Source: Mycobacterium sp. OAS707 (lineage in GTDB: Bacteria > Actinomycetota > Actinomycetes > Mycobacteriales > Mycobacteriaceae). From it: a stretch of DNA of 64,000 bases. Made by a program: the position numbers and the translations under genes. The notes beneath the pieces were generated by a model. It did not search any database. It was not told the DNA's origin and saw only the letters and a list, made by a program, of their open reading frames with translations. Below, piece after piece: positions 35,981 through 46,380 of the stretch. Position 1 is the stretch's first letter, and the number at the start of each line of letters is the position of its first letter. The stretch is taken from the NCBI RefSeq assembly GCF_014873705.1, contig NZ_JADBDS010000002.1:1364001-1428000 (forward strand), in the 5' to 3' direction.

Positions 35981-37243
35981 CTAGGCCTTGGCGAGTTGCT
36001 TCTGCTCGTACAGCCGAGCCCACTCCTTGCGCGGCCGGATCGACACGTCCACGTCGGCACCTTTGGCGCGCAACGCTGCGACGTTCGCCTCCTCGCGCGG
36101 CGTGCGCGCGAACGGATCCCAACTGAAGAAGCGGCAGGCGTTCTGCCACGTGATCTTGTCGATGTCGTTGTCATCGGCGCCGGCGGCGTTGAGTTCGGCC
36201 AGCACCTGCTCGGGCGCGTCGGGCCAGAAGCAGTCGGAGTGCGGGTAGTCGCACTCCCACGCGATGATGTCGATGCCGATCTCGTGGCGCAGCTTCAGCG
36301 ACGTCTTGTCGGTGACATAGCAGGCCAGCGAGTGCTCGCGGAACACGTCGCTGGGCAGCTTGTCGCCGAAGTCGCGACGCAGCCACTTCTGGTTGGTGTA
36401 GTGCCGGTCGCTGCGGTCCAGATAGAACGGGATCCAGCCGATGCCGCCCTCGGAGAACGCGAACTTCAAGTCGGGATAGCTGCGCATTGCGGGGCCCCAC
36501 AACAGATCCTGCGCACACATCGCCGAAATCTGGGTTGCGAGAATGATCATGTTGTCGATCGGGGCGTTGGGCGCCATGCTGATCGCCCCGAAGCCGGTGC
36601 CGATGTGCAGACACATCACCACGTTCTCTTCCGACAATGTCCGGAACACTGGGCCCCAGTACTCGTCGTCGTGGTAGCTCGGAAGGCCTTCCAGGTGCGG
36701 CAGTTCCGGCATCGTGACGGCGCGGCAGCCCTTGGCGGCGACGCGGCGGATCTCGGCGCACATCGCTTCGGGATTCCACGTCGGCAGCACGGCGATCGGA
36801 ATGAAGCGATCCGGGTAGCTGCCCGCCCATTCGTCGATGTGCCAGTCGTTGTAGGCCGACACCATCACCAGCGTGACCTCCTCGCGGTGCATGTTGAGGT
36901 GCCGGGCGGAGAAACCGGTGAAGGTCGGGAAGCACATCGAGGCGAGGATGCCGTTGCGGTTCATATCGCGAACGCGCTCGTGGACGTCGTACACACCGGG
37001 CCGCATCTCGGCGAAGCCGGCGGGGTCACGACCCCACTCCTCCGGAGGCCACGACACGACAGCATTGAGGCCGCTGACGCCTTGAGGTCGGCCCTGATAC
37101 ATCCATTGATCGACGCCCTTGTCGTCGGTGACGACGACCGGCGCCTCGGCCTTGTACTTGGCAGGCACGTGGTTGAGGAACATGTCGGGCGGTTCCACCA
37201 CGTGGTCGTCGATGCTCACCAGGATCAGGTCGTCGGTCTGCAT
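35981..37243 (-). CDS. Amidohydrolase family 2 (ACMSD-like) protein
   Basis: A 420-aa TIM-barrel metal-dependent hydrolase or decarboxylase. SIDDHVVEPPDMF near 10-22 is the DxH-type metal motif, VMCLHIGTGFG near 213 supplies a His, and AWECDYPHSDCFWP near 327 the conserved Asp. This set is typical of amidohydrolase family 2 proteins, including ACMSD and gamma-resorcylate decarboxylase. It faces an AraC regulator only 26 bp away and is probably controlled by it. Substrate unknown; a decarboxylation or C-C hydrolysis of an aromatic or ketone compound is possible. Confidence 0.9.
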   Translation of the reverse strand: MQTDDLILVSIDDHVVEPPDMFLNHVPAKYKAEAPVVVTDDKGVDQWMYQGRPQGVSGLNAVVSWPPEEWGRDPAGFAEMRPGVYDVHERVRDMNRNGILASMCFPTFTGFSARHLNMHREEVTLVMVSAYNDWHIDEWAGSYPDRFIPIAVLPTWNPEAMCAEIRRVAAKGCRAVTMPELPHLEGLPSYHDDEYWGPVFRTLSEENVVMCLHIGTGFGAISMAPNAPIDNMIILATQISAMCAQDLLWGPAMRSYPDLKFAFSEGGIGWIPFYLDRSDRHYTNQKWLRRDFGDKLPSDVFREHSLACYVTDKTSLKLRHEIGIDIIAWECDYPHSDCFWPDAPEQVLAELNAAGADDNDIDKITWQNACRFFSWDPFARTPREEANVAALRAKGADVDVSIRPRKEWARLYEQKQLAKA

Positions 37244-37269
37244 AGCTTCAAGTAGTACCGTCTAGCGGT

Positions 37270-38133
37270 GTGACCGTCTCTGCGCTTTCGGACAAGGTTT
37301 TAGCCGAATCGGCCAGTGGGCTCGACCTTTCCCACCACCCCACCCGCCGGGTCATCGAGTTGCGCCGCGGCGGGTGGGCCCTTGGCGGCAGTTACCTCTA
37401 CGAGGGCGACGCGCTGATCACCGGTTGGCACTCGCACGAGGTGCATCAGATCGAGTACGCGATCGGCGGGGTCGTCGAGGTCGAGACGGCCTCGGCGCAC
37501 TACCTGCTGCCTCCGCAGCAGGCGGCGTGGATTCCGGCCGGACTGGAGCACCAGGCCACGATGAACCCGGATGTCCGGACCGTCGCGGTGATGTTCGACC
37601 GCGAGTTGGTCAGCGATGGCGGGGACCGCGCGCGCATCCTCGCGGTGTCACCATTGATCCGGGAAATGATGATCTACGGGCTGCGGTGGCCGATCGACCG
37701 CCCACAGGGCGACACCGTTTCCGACGCGTTCTTTCAGACGCTGGCGAACTTGGTCGTCGAGGCACTCGATCATGAGGCGCCGCTGAGCCTGCCGACGTCC
37801 GACAACCCGATCGTGGCGGCGGCCATGGCGTACACGAAGGAGAATCTGGATTCGGTGACGGCGGCCGACGTCGGGCGCGCGGTGTCGGTGTCGGAACGGA
37901 CCCTACGGCGCCTGTTTCAAGACACACTCGGATTGCCTTGGCGGACATACCTATTACATGCCAGGATGCTGCGGGCGATGGCCCTGCTGGCGGGGCCGGG
38001 GCAGTCGGTGCAGGAGACGTCGTCGGCCGTCGGCTTCGAGAGCCTGAGCGCATTCACCCGCGCATTCACGCAGTTCTGCGGGGAGACACCAACCACGTAC
38101 CGGAAAAGGGTTGGGTTTCAACAGCGGCCGTAG
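37270..38133 (+). CDS. AraC family transcriptional regulator
   Basis: A 287-aa regulator with an N-terminal cupin domain (GWHSHEVHQIEYAIGGVVEVE near 52-72) and a C-terminal double helix-turn-helix (AADVGRAVSVSERTLRRLFQ and SSAVGFESLSAFTRAFTQFCGETPTTYRK). Start GTG 37270; only 26 bp separate it from the amidohydrolase start, so both promoters must lie inside the coding regions or be leaderless. It most likely regulates the amidohydrolase. Ligand unknown. Confidence 0.9.
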   Translation: MTVSALSDKVLAESASGLDLSHHPTRRVIELRRGGWALGGSYLYEGDALITGWHSHEVHQIEYAIGGVVEVETASAHYLLPPQQAAWIPAGLEHQATMNPDVRTVAVMFDRELVSDGGDRARILAVSPLIREMMIYGLRWPIDRPQGDTVSDAFFQTLANLVVEALDHEAPLSLPTSDNPIVAAAMAYTKENLDSVTAADVGRAVSVSERTLRRLFQDTLGLPWRTYLLHARMLRAMALLAGPGQSVQETSSAVGFESLSAFTRAFTQFCGETPTTYRKRVGFQQRP

Positions 38134-38150
38134 CGGGCAATCTCTGCGCC

Positions 38151-38366
38151 ATGAGCGAGGAGGGGATGGCCGAGGCCATCGCGACAACCGGGCTGTTTCT
38201 GAACGTCATCGCGGTGATCGCGGTTGCGGTCTGTCTGGCGAGCTGGGGGGCATCACATGTGGCGACGGCAGCCGTCGCGGGGGCGGTGGCCCTGGTCAGC
38301 TTCGGCGCCAGCATCGCATGCTTTCGCGCCCAGGCTGACGACGCGGAAGAGGTTGCCGTCAGCTGA
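38151..38366 (+). CDS. Small membrane protein, two TM segments
   Basis: A 71-aa protein starting MSEEGMAEAIATTGLFLNVIAVIAV at ATG 38151 with two hydrophobic helices (about 13-32 and 38-58). The end overlaps the converging TetR gene by 8 bp. No family recognised; reading frame and hydrophobicity support a real gene but no ribosome site is strong. Confidence 0.55.
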   Translation: MSEEGMAEAIATTGLFLNVIAVIAVAVCLASWGASHVATAAVAGAVALVSFGASIACFRAQADDAEEVAVS

Positions 38367-38988
38367 GGGGCCGAAAAAGCCCGTCGCGCAACAACATGTT
38401 GACCGACTGCTGCCAACGTTCTAGTTGAGTCGGTGCGGTGAGCGGCTCGGGAAGCTGCCGCTCGATATGCCCGCGCATGATCATGGTGCCCAGCGCGAGC
38501 ACAAGCGAGTTGAGAGCGCCCCACGTCACGTCGACTTCGGGACGCGTTTCGCCCCGCTCGGCTCGTTGGTTCCACCGGGCGATGCCGAACGCCGTGAGGG
38601 TGTCGAAGATCGCCGCACCCAGGGGGCTGCCGTCGATGAGCGCGCGGCCGACGTAGTCTGCGATCTCCGGATGATCGGCGACGATTCGGGTGACGCGGCT
38701 GCCCATCTCGGCGATCGAGTCGGCCGGCGGCGGCGGAATCGGTTGGGAGATGGTCGATATGACGACTCCCATGACGTGGTCGTCGACCGCTTGGATGAGG
38801 CCGGCCTTGTTGATGAAGTGGTGCTGGACCAGGCCGACGGAAACCCCTGCGGCTTCGGCGACGGTGCGCAAGGACGTCGACGAGGTCCCGTAGGTACCGA
38901 AGGTTTTCAGCGCCGCGTTGCGGATGCGCTCGATGCTCGAGCGGTCCTCCGCGGTAACCCCGCCAAGCTCCGACAACACAGAGTTCAT
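38359..38988 (-). CDS. TetR family transcriptional regulator
   Basis: A 209-aa TetR protein: RIRNAALKTFGTYGTSSTSLRTVAEAAGVSVGLVQHHFINKAGLIQAV (about residues 21-68) is the DNA-binding domain, followed by a helical ligand domain. It faces a WhiB gene across 113 bp that carry three ACAATAT half-sites, two of them forming a palindrome. It probably represses itself and the whiB gene. Ligand unknown. Confidence 0.9.
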   Translation of the reverse strand: MNSVLSELGGVTAEDRSSIERIRNAALKTFGTYGTSSTSLRTVAEAAGVSVGLVQHHFINKAGLIQAVDDHVMGVVISTISQPIPPPPADSIAEMGSRVTRIVADHPEIADYVGRALIDGSPLGAAIFDTLTAFGIARWNQRAERGETRPEVDVTWGALNSLVLALGTMIMRGHIERQLPEPLTAPTQLERWQQSVNMLLRDGLFRPLS

Positions 38989-39029
38989 TCATACACCTAT
39001 GTGATATGCCCGCTCATTCGGCGCGGTCG

Positions 39030-39036
39030 ACAATAT
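39030..39036. promoter_or_regulatory. ACAATAT half-site upstream of whiB
   Basis: Same heptamer as in the palindrome at 39052-39069, 15 bp away. Possible extra TetR half-site. Confidence 0.4.
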
Positions 39037-39051
39037 GGCTGTACCGCTCAT

Positions 39052-39069
39052 ACAATATAGGCATATTGT
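39052..39069. promoter_or_regulatory. Operator-like palindrome ACAATATAGGCATATTGT
   Basis: Perfect 7-4-7 inverted repeat between divergent TetR and WhiB genes, 33 bp upstream of the WhiB GTG. The AT-rich sequence stands out in GC-rich DNA. Position and symmetry fit a TetR operator. Confidence 0.7.
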
Positions 39070-39101
39070 CCGTTTACGTGCGACTTTGGAAGGCAAACTC
39101 G

Positions 39102-39350
39102 GTGCTAGACGTCTTGTGTGCGCGCGATCCAGACCGATGGACGACGGTCGCCGACGAGGGCGCCAAGGAGTTGTGCCGGGCATGTCCACGACGCTGGCAA
39201 TGCGCTCAGGACGCGTGTGAGACGCCGGGCGCACAGGGGGTGTGGGCCGGCGTCCTCATCCCCCCGGCGGGACGCGGACGACGGTTCGCGCTGAAGCAAT
39301 TGCGGTCTTTGGCGGAGCAGAACGGATATCCAGTCCGGAAAGCGGGCTGA
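39102..39350 (+). CDS. WhiB family iron-sulfur transcription factor
   Basis: An 82-aa protein starting from GTG 39102, eight bases after GGAAGG. Four cysteines (Cys6, Cys25, Cys28, Cys34) form the WhiB CX18CX2CX5C pattern that holds a [4Fe-4S] cluster, and GVWAG at 46-50 replaces the usual GVWGG turn. A basic tail (AGRGRRFALKQL) suits DNA binding. WhiB proteins partner with SigA and sense redox or NO. It faces a TetR gene with an intervening palindrome. Which WhiB subgroup it belongs to cannot be told. The frame continues upstream to 39006 but that would include the operator. Confidence 0.85.
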   Translation: MLDVLCARDPDRWTTVADEGAKELCRACPRRWQCAQDACETPGAQGVWAGVLIPPAGRGRRFALKQLRSLAEQNGYPVRKAG

Positions 39351-39428
39351 CCGGTCTCTCTGAGGCATGTGCCGTCCGCGGACTGTCGTCAATTGTTGAC
39401 AGCTCCTGGAAGAACACATCTCCAGAGA

Positions 39429-39513
39429 TGGTGCGCGAGGGGGGACTCGAACCCCCACGTCCGAAGACACGGGTACCTAAAACCCGGGCGTCTGCCAATT
39501 CCGCCACTCGCGC
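39429..39513 (-). tRNA. tRNA-Leu, anticodon UAG
   Basis: The minus strand folds as a tRNA: acceptor GCGCGAG/CTCGCGC, D-arm GGCGGAATTGGCAGACG, anticodon stem CGGGT/ACCCG with loop TTTAGGT giving anticodon UAG, long variable arm TGTCTTCGGACGT and T-arm GGGGG TTCGAGT CCCCC. A73 and encoded CCA follow. The long variable arm and anticodon identify leucine, reading CUA. It lies where the conserved core block on the right meets accessory DNA on the left. Confidence 0.95.
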
Positions 39514-39549
39514 GTGAGCGTCCCAAGAGTAGCGCGGTACCGTTGAACG

Positions 39550-39924
39550 GTGTCCACTACACGGCGTAGGAGACCAGCGCTGATCGCGTTGGTCGTCGTC
39601 GCCGCCGCTGGTTGCCTGGCCCTGGCTTGGTGGCAGTGGACCCGCTTCGAGTCGGCCTCTGGCACATTTCAGAACCTCGGCTACGCCCTGCAATGGCCGC
39701 TGTTCGCCGGGTTCTGCTTTTATGCCTATTACAAGTTCGTCCGCTACGAGGACGCGCCACCCGAGCCGCGAAAGCACGACACCGTGACCGAGATCCCATC
39801 CGGACTCCTGCCCGAAAGACCCAAGGCCGCAACGCCTTCCGACGACAACGACCCCACCCTCCGCGAGTACAACGCCTACCTTGCCGAGCTCGCCGACAAA
39901 GACAAGGAAAGAAAGACACCATGA
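39550..39924 (+). CDS. lprD: LprD-like small membrane or lipoprotein
   Basis: A 124-aa protein with an arginine-rich start, an N-terminal hydrophobic segment ending VVVAAAGC (a weak lipobox), a second hydrophobic stretch (LQWPLFAGFCFYAYYKFV) and a charged C-terminal tail. Size, position next to the DUF3817 gene and order match my memory of M. tuberculosis LprD (Rv1343c). GTG start at 39550, 36 bp from the tRNA. It overlaps the next gene by 4 bp. Whether it is truly lipidated is uncertain. Confidence 0.75.
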   Translation: MSTTRRRRPALIALVVVAAAGCLALAWWQWTRFESASGTFQNLGYALQWPLFAGFCFYAYYKFVRYEDAPPEPRKHDTVTEIPSGLLPERPKAATPSDDNDPTLREYNAYLAELADKDKERKTP

Positions 39925-40259
39925 CCGAAGCCCCCACGCCGACCACGGTCGAGTCAATCCGCAAGGCGCTGTTGGCATACCGCGTCATGGCCTGGACAAC
40001 CGGCGTTTGGCTCATCGCCTTGTGCTACGAGATCTACATCCGCTACGTGGTCAAAGTCGACAATCCCCCGACCTGGATCGGCGTCGTGCACGGCTGGGTG
40101 TACTTCATCTATCTGATCGCCACCGCGAATCTCGCGGTCAAGGTGCGCTGGCCGATCGCCAAGACCATCGGAGTGCTGCTGGCAGGCACCATCCCGCTTG
40201 TCGGCATCATCGTCGAAAACATTCAGACACGAAACATCAAGTCGCAGTTCGGGTTCTAA
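39921..40259 (+). CDS. DUF3817 family membrane protein (Rv1342c-like)
   Basis: A 112-aa protein with three membrane helices. RVMAWTTGVWLIALCYEIYIRYV near 21-43 and VVHGWVYFIYLIATANLAVKVRW near 55-78 are typical of the DUF3817 family. GAAAGAAAG precedes the ATG at 39921. Function unknown; in mycobacteria it sits beside lprD. A second DUF3817-type protein is encoded at 63244-63618. Confidence 0.88.
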   Translation: MTEAPTPTTVESIRKALLAYRVMAWTTGVWLIALCYEIYIRYVVKVDNPPTWIGVVHGWVYFIYLIATANLAVKVRWPIAKTIGVLLAGTIPLVGIIVENIQTRNIKSQFGF

Positions 40260-40292
40260 AGGCACCGACACCGCATCGGTACACTCGATGCA

Positions 40293-41477
40293 GTGTCAGC
40301 CAACCCCGGGGTGTGCTGTAACCGCACCCCGACGAGCGGTGTGACAGCGGCCACTTCCCCATCCCGTGTTCCCGCTCTGACGGGCCTGCGCGCCGTCGCG
40401 GCGCTGCTCGTCGTCGGCACTCACGCCGCCTTCGCAACCGGCAAGCTCACCCACGGCTACGTCGGAGCCGTCTATGCCCACCTCGAAGTCGGCGTCGCGA
40501 TCTTCTTCGTCCTCACCGGGTTCCTGTTGTTCCGGCCATGGGTGCGCGCGGCAGCGGCAGGCTCAGCGCCACCCGACCTGACCCGATACGCGCGGCACCG
40601 GTTCCGCCGCATCCTGCCCGGCTACGTGCTGACAGTGTTGACGGTCTTCGCGCTGTACACCGTTTTCACTCCCGGTCCCAACCCGGGACAGACGTGGTAC
40701 GGCTTGCTGCGTTATCTCACGTTCACGCAGATCTACACCGACGACTACCTCATCACGCTGTTGCACACGGGCCTGTCGCAGACGTGGAGCCTGGCCGTGG
40801 AGGTTTCCTTCTACGCGGTGCTCCCCGGTCTTGCCCACCTGCTGCTGCGCTGCGGTTGGCGACCGTGGCGCACCCTGGCCGCCCTCGCGGCGCTCGCCGC
40901 GATCACACCGCTCTGGCTCCTGGTCACCGACGCCGAATTCCTGCCGAACTCCGCCGGGATGTGGCTGCCCGCCCACCTCGCATGGTTCGTGGGCGGCATG
41001 GCGTTGGCCGTTCTCGAAGTTGCCGGTGCCCACTGCAGACCCAACGCGGCGATCAGCCTTGCGGTCGTTCTCTACCTCGCCGTCTCGACGATGGACACCG
41101 CATCCGCTCCGGTAGTCAAGGCGCTGGCATACGCCGCCATCGCGACGCTCGTGGTGGCACCGATAGCACTCAACGAGTCGGGTTGGTACACAAAGCTTCT
41201 GAGCACGCGACCGATGGTGTGGCTGGGCGAGATCTCCTACGAAATCTTCCTGTTGCACGTGCCGATCATGGCGGTGACAACATATTTGGTATTGCGGTGG
41301 CCGTTGTTCACCGGCTCACTGCCAGGCCTTATTGCCGCGACGTTGGCCCTGACGATTCCGGCAGCATGGATGCTGCACCGGTACACCGTCAGGCGGACGC
41401 CAACTGTCGCAGCGCCGGAAGCATTGCCGACAGTGCGCGGCCCCGGTGTGACACCGAGTCCTTCTCCTCGGCACTGA
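40293..41477 (+). CDS. Acyltransferase 3 family integral membrane protein
   Basis: A 394-aa protein with about ten membrane helices. RVPALTGLRAVAALLVVGTHAAF near residue 25 holds the conserved Arg and His of acyltransferase-3/OafA enzymes, and FFVLTGFLLFRPW, RFRRILPGYV, QTWSLAVEVSFYAVLP and YEIFLLHVPI are all family motifs. These enzymes transfer acyl groups to cell-envelope glycans or glycolipids. Start GTG 40293, with GTG 40341 also possible. Not in the syntenic M. tuberculosis order as I recall it. Its end overlaps rdgB by 89 bp in a convergent arrangement. Confidence 0.9.
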   Translation: MSANPGVCCNRTPTSGVTAATSPSRVPALTGLRAVAALLVVGTHAAFATGKLTHGYVGAVYAHLEVGVAIFFVLTGFLLFRPWVRAAAAGSAPPDLTRYARHRFRRILPGYVLTVLTVFALYTVFTPGPNPGQTWYGLLRYLTFTQIYTDDYLITLLHTGLSQTWSLAVEVSFYAVLPGLAHLLLRCGWRPWRTLAALAALAAITPLWLLVTDAEFLPNSAGMWLPAHLAWFVGGMALAVLEVAGAHCRPNAAISLAVVLYLAVSTMDTASAPVVKALAYAAIATLVVAPIALNESGWYTKLLSTRPMVWLGEISYEIFLLHVPIMAVTTYLVLRWPLFTGSLPGLIAATLALTIPAAWMLHRYTVRRTPTVAAPEALPTVRGPGVTPSPSPRH

Positions 41478-41991
41478 GTTCCGCCGCGGTGCGATACCAG
41501 CCCTGCGGCAGGAAAACCGGGTCGTAGCCGAAGCCATTCGCGCCGCGTGGCTCGCGCGCAATGTCGCCGGGCCACCGCCCGCGCACCACGAGCTCCCGCG
41601 ACTCGGACACCAACGCGCACGCCGATACGAACGCCGCTCCTCGCCGGGAGTCCGGCACGTCGGCCAGCTGGGCCAGTAGCAGTGCGGTGTTGGCCGCGTC
41701 ATCGCCGTGCCGCCCCGACCACCGCGCCGACAACACGCCGGGCATCCCGTTCAACGCATCGACTTCCAGCCCCGAATCGTCTGCGACCGACGGCAGCCCC
41801 GAAGCGCGGAACGCGTCGCGCGCCTTGGCCAATGCGTTCTCCTCGAACGTCGCGCCCGTCTCGGGAGCCTCGTCGAACGGCGCGACGTCCTCCAACGACA
41901 GGAGCGTCAGCGCGACTCCGGCGCTGTCGAGCACGCGTCGCAGTTCGGCCAGCTTCTTGTGGTTGCGGCTGGCAACCAGGAGTTCGGTCAG
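41389..41991 (-). CDS. rdgB: RdgB, dITP/XTP pyrophosphatase; probable CTG start
   Basis: A 200-aa Ham1/RdgB enzyme that removes dITP and XTP from the nucleotide pool. Conserved segments are [19 protein letters not shown] at the N-terminus, [51 protein letters not shown] and SHRGRAL. The N-terminal VASRNxxK is required for function but there is no ATG, GTG or TTG in frame upstream of it; the first GTG, at 41934, lies inside the domain. CTG at 41991 overlaps the rph stop by 4 bp (CTGA) and gives the family length. Confidence 0.9.
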   Translation of the reverse strand: MTELLVASRNHKKLAELRRVLDSAGVALTLLSLEDVAPFDEAPETGATFEENALAKARDAFRASGLPSVADDSGLEVDALNGMPGVLSARWSGRHGDDAANTALLLAQLADVPDSRRGAAFVSACALVSESRELVVRGRWPGDIAREPRGANGFGYDPVFLPQGWYRTAAELSAEEKDSVSHRGRALSAMLPALRQLASA

Positions 41992-42770
41992 CTTCCGAAC
42001 GCCTTCTTCGTCGGCTCCGCAGACTCGGGCAACACACCGGGATACGGCAACTCCAACGCCTCGCGCTGAATCGCGAACAACTGCTCACACGCCACCATGG
42101 CCGCGTCGAGCATCTTGTCCAACGTCGTGCGCGGGAACGTCGCGCCCTCGCCTGTGCCCTGGATCTCGACCAGCGTCCCGGTGTCCGTCGCGACGACGTT
42201 CATGTCGACCTCGGCCCGCGAGTCCTCGGAGTACGGCAGGTCCACCCGGACGCGCCCGTCGACGACGCCGACACTCACAGCGGCGATCGCGCACGACAGC
42301 GGCCGCGGATCCGACAGCCGGCCCGCCGCGCCCAGGTACGTCACCGCATCGGCCAGCGCCACGTATGCACCGGTGATCGCCGCGGTTCGGGTGCCGCCGT
42401 CGGCCTGCAATACGTCGCAGTCGAGTGCGATCGTGTTCTCGCCGAGCGCCGCCAGGTCGATGCACGCCCGCAACGACCGGCCGACCAGCCGGCTGATCTC
42501 CTGCGTGCGCCCGCCGACGCGGCCCTTTACCGACTCCCGGTCCGATCGCTCGTGGGTGGCCGCGGGCAGCATCGCGTACTCGGCCGTCAACCAGCCAAGG
42601 CCGGAGCCCTTGCGCCAGCGCGGCACGCCCTCGGTCACGCTCGCCGTGCACATCACCCTGGTCTGACCGAACTCCACCAAGACCGATCCGGCGGGGTGCG
42701 AGGTGAAACCACGGGTGATGCGGACCGGACGAAGCTCGTCGTCGAGTCGGCCGTCTTCTCGTCTGGACAC
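41988..42770 (-). CDS. rph: Ribonuclease PH
   Basis: A 260-aa phosphorolytic 3'-5' exoribonuclease that trims tRNA 3' ends. Family signatures are [77 protein letters not shown] and [13 protein letters not shown]. The start is GTG 42770. It lies between the MBL gene and rdgB, as in other mycobacteria. Confidence 0.97.
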   Translation of the reverse strand: MSRREDGRLDDELRPVRITRGFTSHPAGSVLVEFGQTRVMCTASVTEGVPRWRKGSGLGWLTAEYAMLPAATHERSDRESVKGRVGGRTQEISRLVGRSLRACIDLAALGENTIALDCDVLQADGGTRTAAITGAYVALADAVTYLGAAGRLSDPRPLSCAIAAVSVGVVDGRVRVDLPYSEDSRAEVDMNVVATDTGTLVEIQGTGEGATFPRTTLDKMLDAAMVACEQLFAIQREALELPYPGVLPESAEPTKKAFGS

Positions 42771-42802
42771 GGGCCAACCCTAACCGGTCGGCCCGACTGC
42801 AA

Positions 42803-43576
42803 TCAGGAGCGAGTGACGTCGAACGCCTCGTTGCACACCACCGCGTGCACGGGCCCGTCGAACTCCGCCTTCGCCTCGCTGATGACGTCCTCGCGCGACG
42901 TCCACGGCGGAATGTGGGTCAGCAACAGCTCGCGGACGCCGGCCTGCTTGGCGGCGCGGCCCGCCTCGGTGCCCGACAGATGCAACTTCGGCGGGCGCGA
43001 CGCATCGTGCGTCCACGACGCCTCGCACAGGAACACATCGGCGTCGCGAGCCAGGTCGATCAGCTGATCGCAATAGCCGGTGTCGCCGCTGTAAACGAGC
43101 GTCGCGCCAGAGGGGTCACTGATGCGCAGTCCGTAGGACTCCGTCGGATGGCACACCAACTTGGGCACGATCGAAAGCGAGCCGATCTGCACCGCTTCGT
43201 TGTCGACCCAATGCCGGATGTCGAAGATGTCTGAGAAGTCGTCGATCTCGCCGCCCTCGGGCGAGGACGCCGCACCGAGTCGAGCCCACGTGTTGGCCGG
43301 GCCGTACATCAGGCCGCGCTCGGCGGCGGGCGTCGGGTGATAGCGCCGCCAAACGAAAAGGCCGGGCAGGTCCAGGCAGTGGTCGGCATGCAGGTGCGAC
43401 AGCAATACGTGCACCGCGTTGGGATCGGCGTGGCGCTGCAGGGCGCCGAGCACGCCGCCGCCGAAATCGATCACCATAGGCGGGGTGTCAGGGGCGGTCA
43501 GAAGGTACCCCGAGGCTGGCGAATCTGGCCCGACAACACTGCCGGAGCAACCGAGTACGGTGATTCGCACGCTCAC
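42803..43576 (-). CDS. MBL-fold phosphodiesterase (Rv1339-like, cAMP phosphodiesterase)
   Basis: A 257-aa metallo-beta-lactamase fold protein beginning VSVRITVLGCSGS at GTG 43576. HLHADHCLDLPGL near 63-75 is the dinuclear metal motif; CHPTESYGLRI, YSGDTGYCD and LLLTHIPPW supply further ligands. Sequence and position match M. tuberculosis Rv1339, described as an atypical class II cAMP phosphodiesterase. It would counteract the adenylate cyclase activity. The frame extends upstream to 43789 but the start follows homologues. Confidence 0.92.
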   Translation of the reverse strand: MSVRITVLGCSGSVVGPDSPASGYLLTAPDTPPMVIDFGGGVLGALQRHADPNAVHVLLSHLHADHCLDLPGLFVWRRYHPTPAAERGLMYGPANTWARLGAASSPEGGEIDDFSDIFDIRHWVDNEAVQIGSLSIVPKLVCHPTESYGLRISDPSGATLVYSGDTGYCDQLIDLARDADVFLCEASWTHDASRPPKLHLSGTEAGRAAKQAGVRELLLTHIPPWTSREDVISEAKAEFDGPVHAVVCNEAFDVTRS

Positions 43577-43634
43577 TAGCTTGCCATGCCCGCTATCCGC
43601 TTGACGAAAACATCGCCCGTTTACGCGACACAAA

Positions 43635-44455
43635 TCATCTTTGAGCCGCAACGTGACGCTGAACAGGCCGAACGCCATCCAGCGTCGGACCGAGGAATCT
43701 CGCCGCAAGTGTGGTGAAGGCCTCAGGATCACCGGTGGACTCGAACAGCCGGCGTGCCTGCGGCGCGTCATGCGGGCGCAGCAAATCAAGCTCGGTGAGC
43801 ACTCTCAGCAAGTCCTTGGCAGTCTCTTCCGCACTGGACACCAGCGTGACCTGATCGCCCATCGCCAACTGGATCAGCCCGGACAGCATCGGGTAGTGCG
43901 TGCAGCCAAGCACCAACGTGTCGACCTCGGCGCGCTGCAGCGGCTCCAGGTACCCCTCCGCCAGGCCCAACACCTGCCGTCCGCTGGTCACCCCGCGCTC
44001 GACGAAGTCGACGAACCGCGGGCACGCCACGCCGATCACCTCGGTGTCGCGGGCCGCTGCGAACGCGTCCTGATACGCACGGGACGCGATCGTCGCCTCG
44101 GTTCCGATCACTCCGATGCGGCCGTTGCGCGTCGCGGCCACGGCCCGTCGGACGGCAGGCAGGATCACCTCGACCACCGGGACGGGCGCATACCGTTCGC
44201 GCGCATCGCGCAGCATCGCCGAGGACGCGGTGTTGCACGCGATCACGAGAGCCTTGACGCCCCGCGCGACGAGGTCGTCGCCGATCGCCAGCGCGTGCGC
44301 ACGGATCTCCGGAATGGTCAGCGGGCCGTACGGGCCGTTCGCGGTGTCGCCGACGTAGATGATGTCCTCGTCGGGCAACTGGTCGATGATCGCGCGCGCA
44401 ACGGTGAGGCCGCCGACGCCGGAATCGAATATCCCGACGGGCGCCAACTGTGCGC

Positions 44456-44459
<4 letters not shown>
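43635..44459 (-). CDS. murI: Glutamate racemase MurI
   Basis: A 274-aa racemase supplying D-glutamate for peptidoglycan. [16 protein letters not shown] at the N-terminus, the catalytic cysteines in VIACNTASS near 74 and LGCTHYPML near 186, and [11 protein letters not shown] are all family signatures. It starts 4 bp into the rhomboid stop (ATGA-type overlap). Conserved gene order with the MBL protein on one side and rhomboid on the other. Confidence 0.97.
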
Positions 44460-46366
<1,907 letters not shown>

Positions 46367-46380
46367 GGGGTCAAACCTTT

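Noticed and set aside
39388..39400. Small palindrome GTCAATTGTTGAC downstream of the tRNA
   Set aside because: Only 5-bp arms and no repeated partner; could be a weak terminator stem, not enough to call.
39429..39513. Integrated prophage or ICE at tRNA-Leu
   Set aside because: No integrase, excisionase, phage or conjugation genes and no visible duplicate of the tRNA end in the window.
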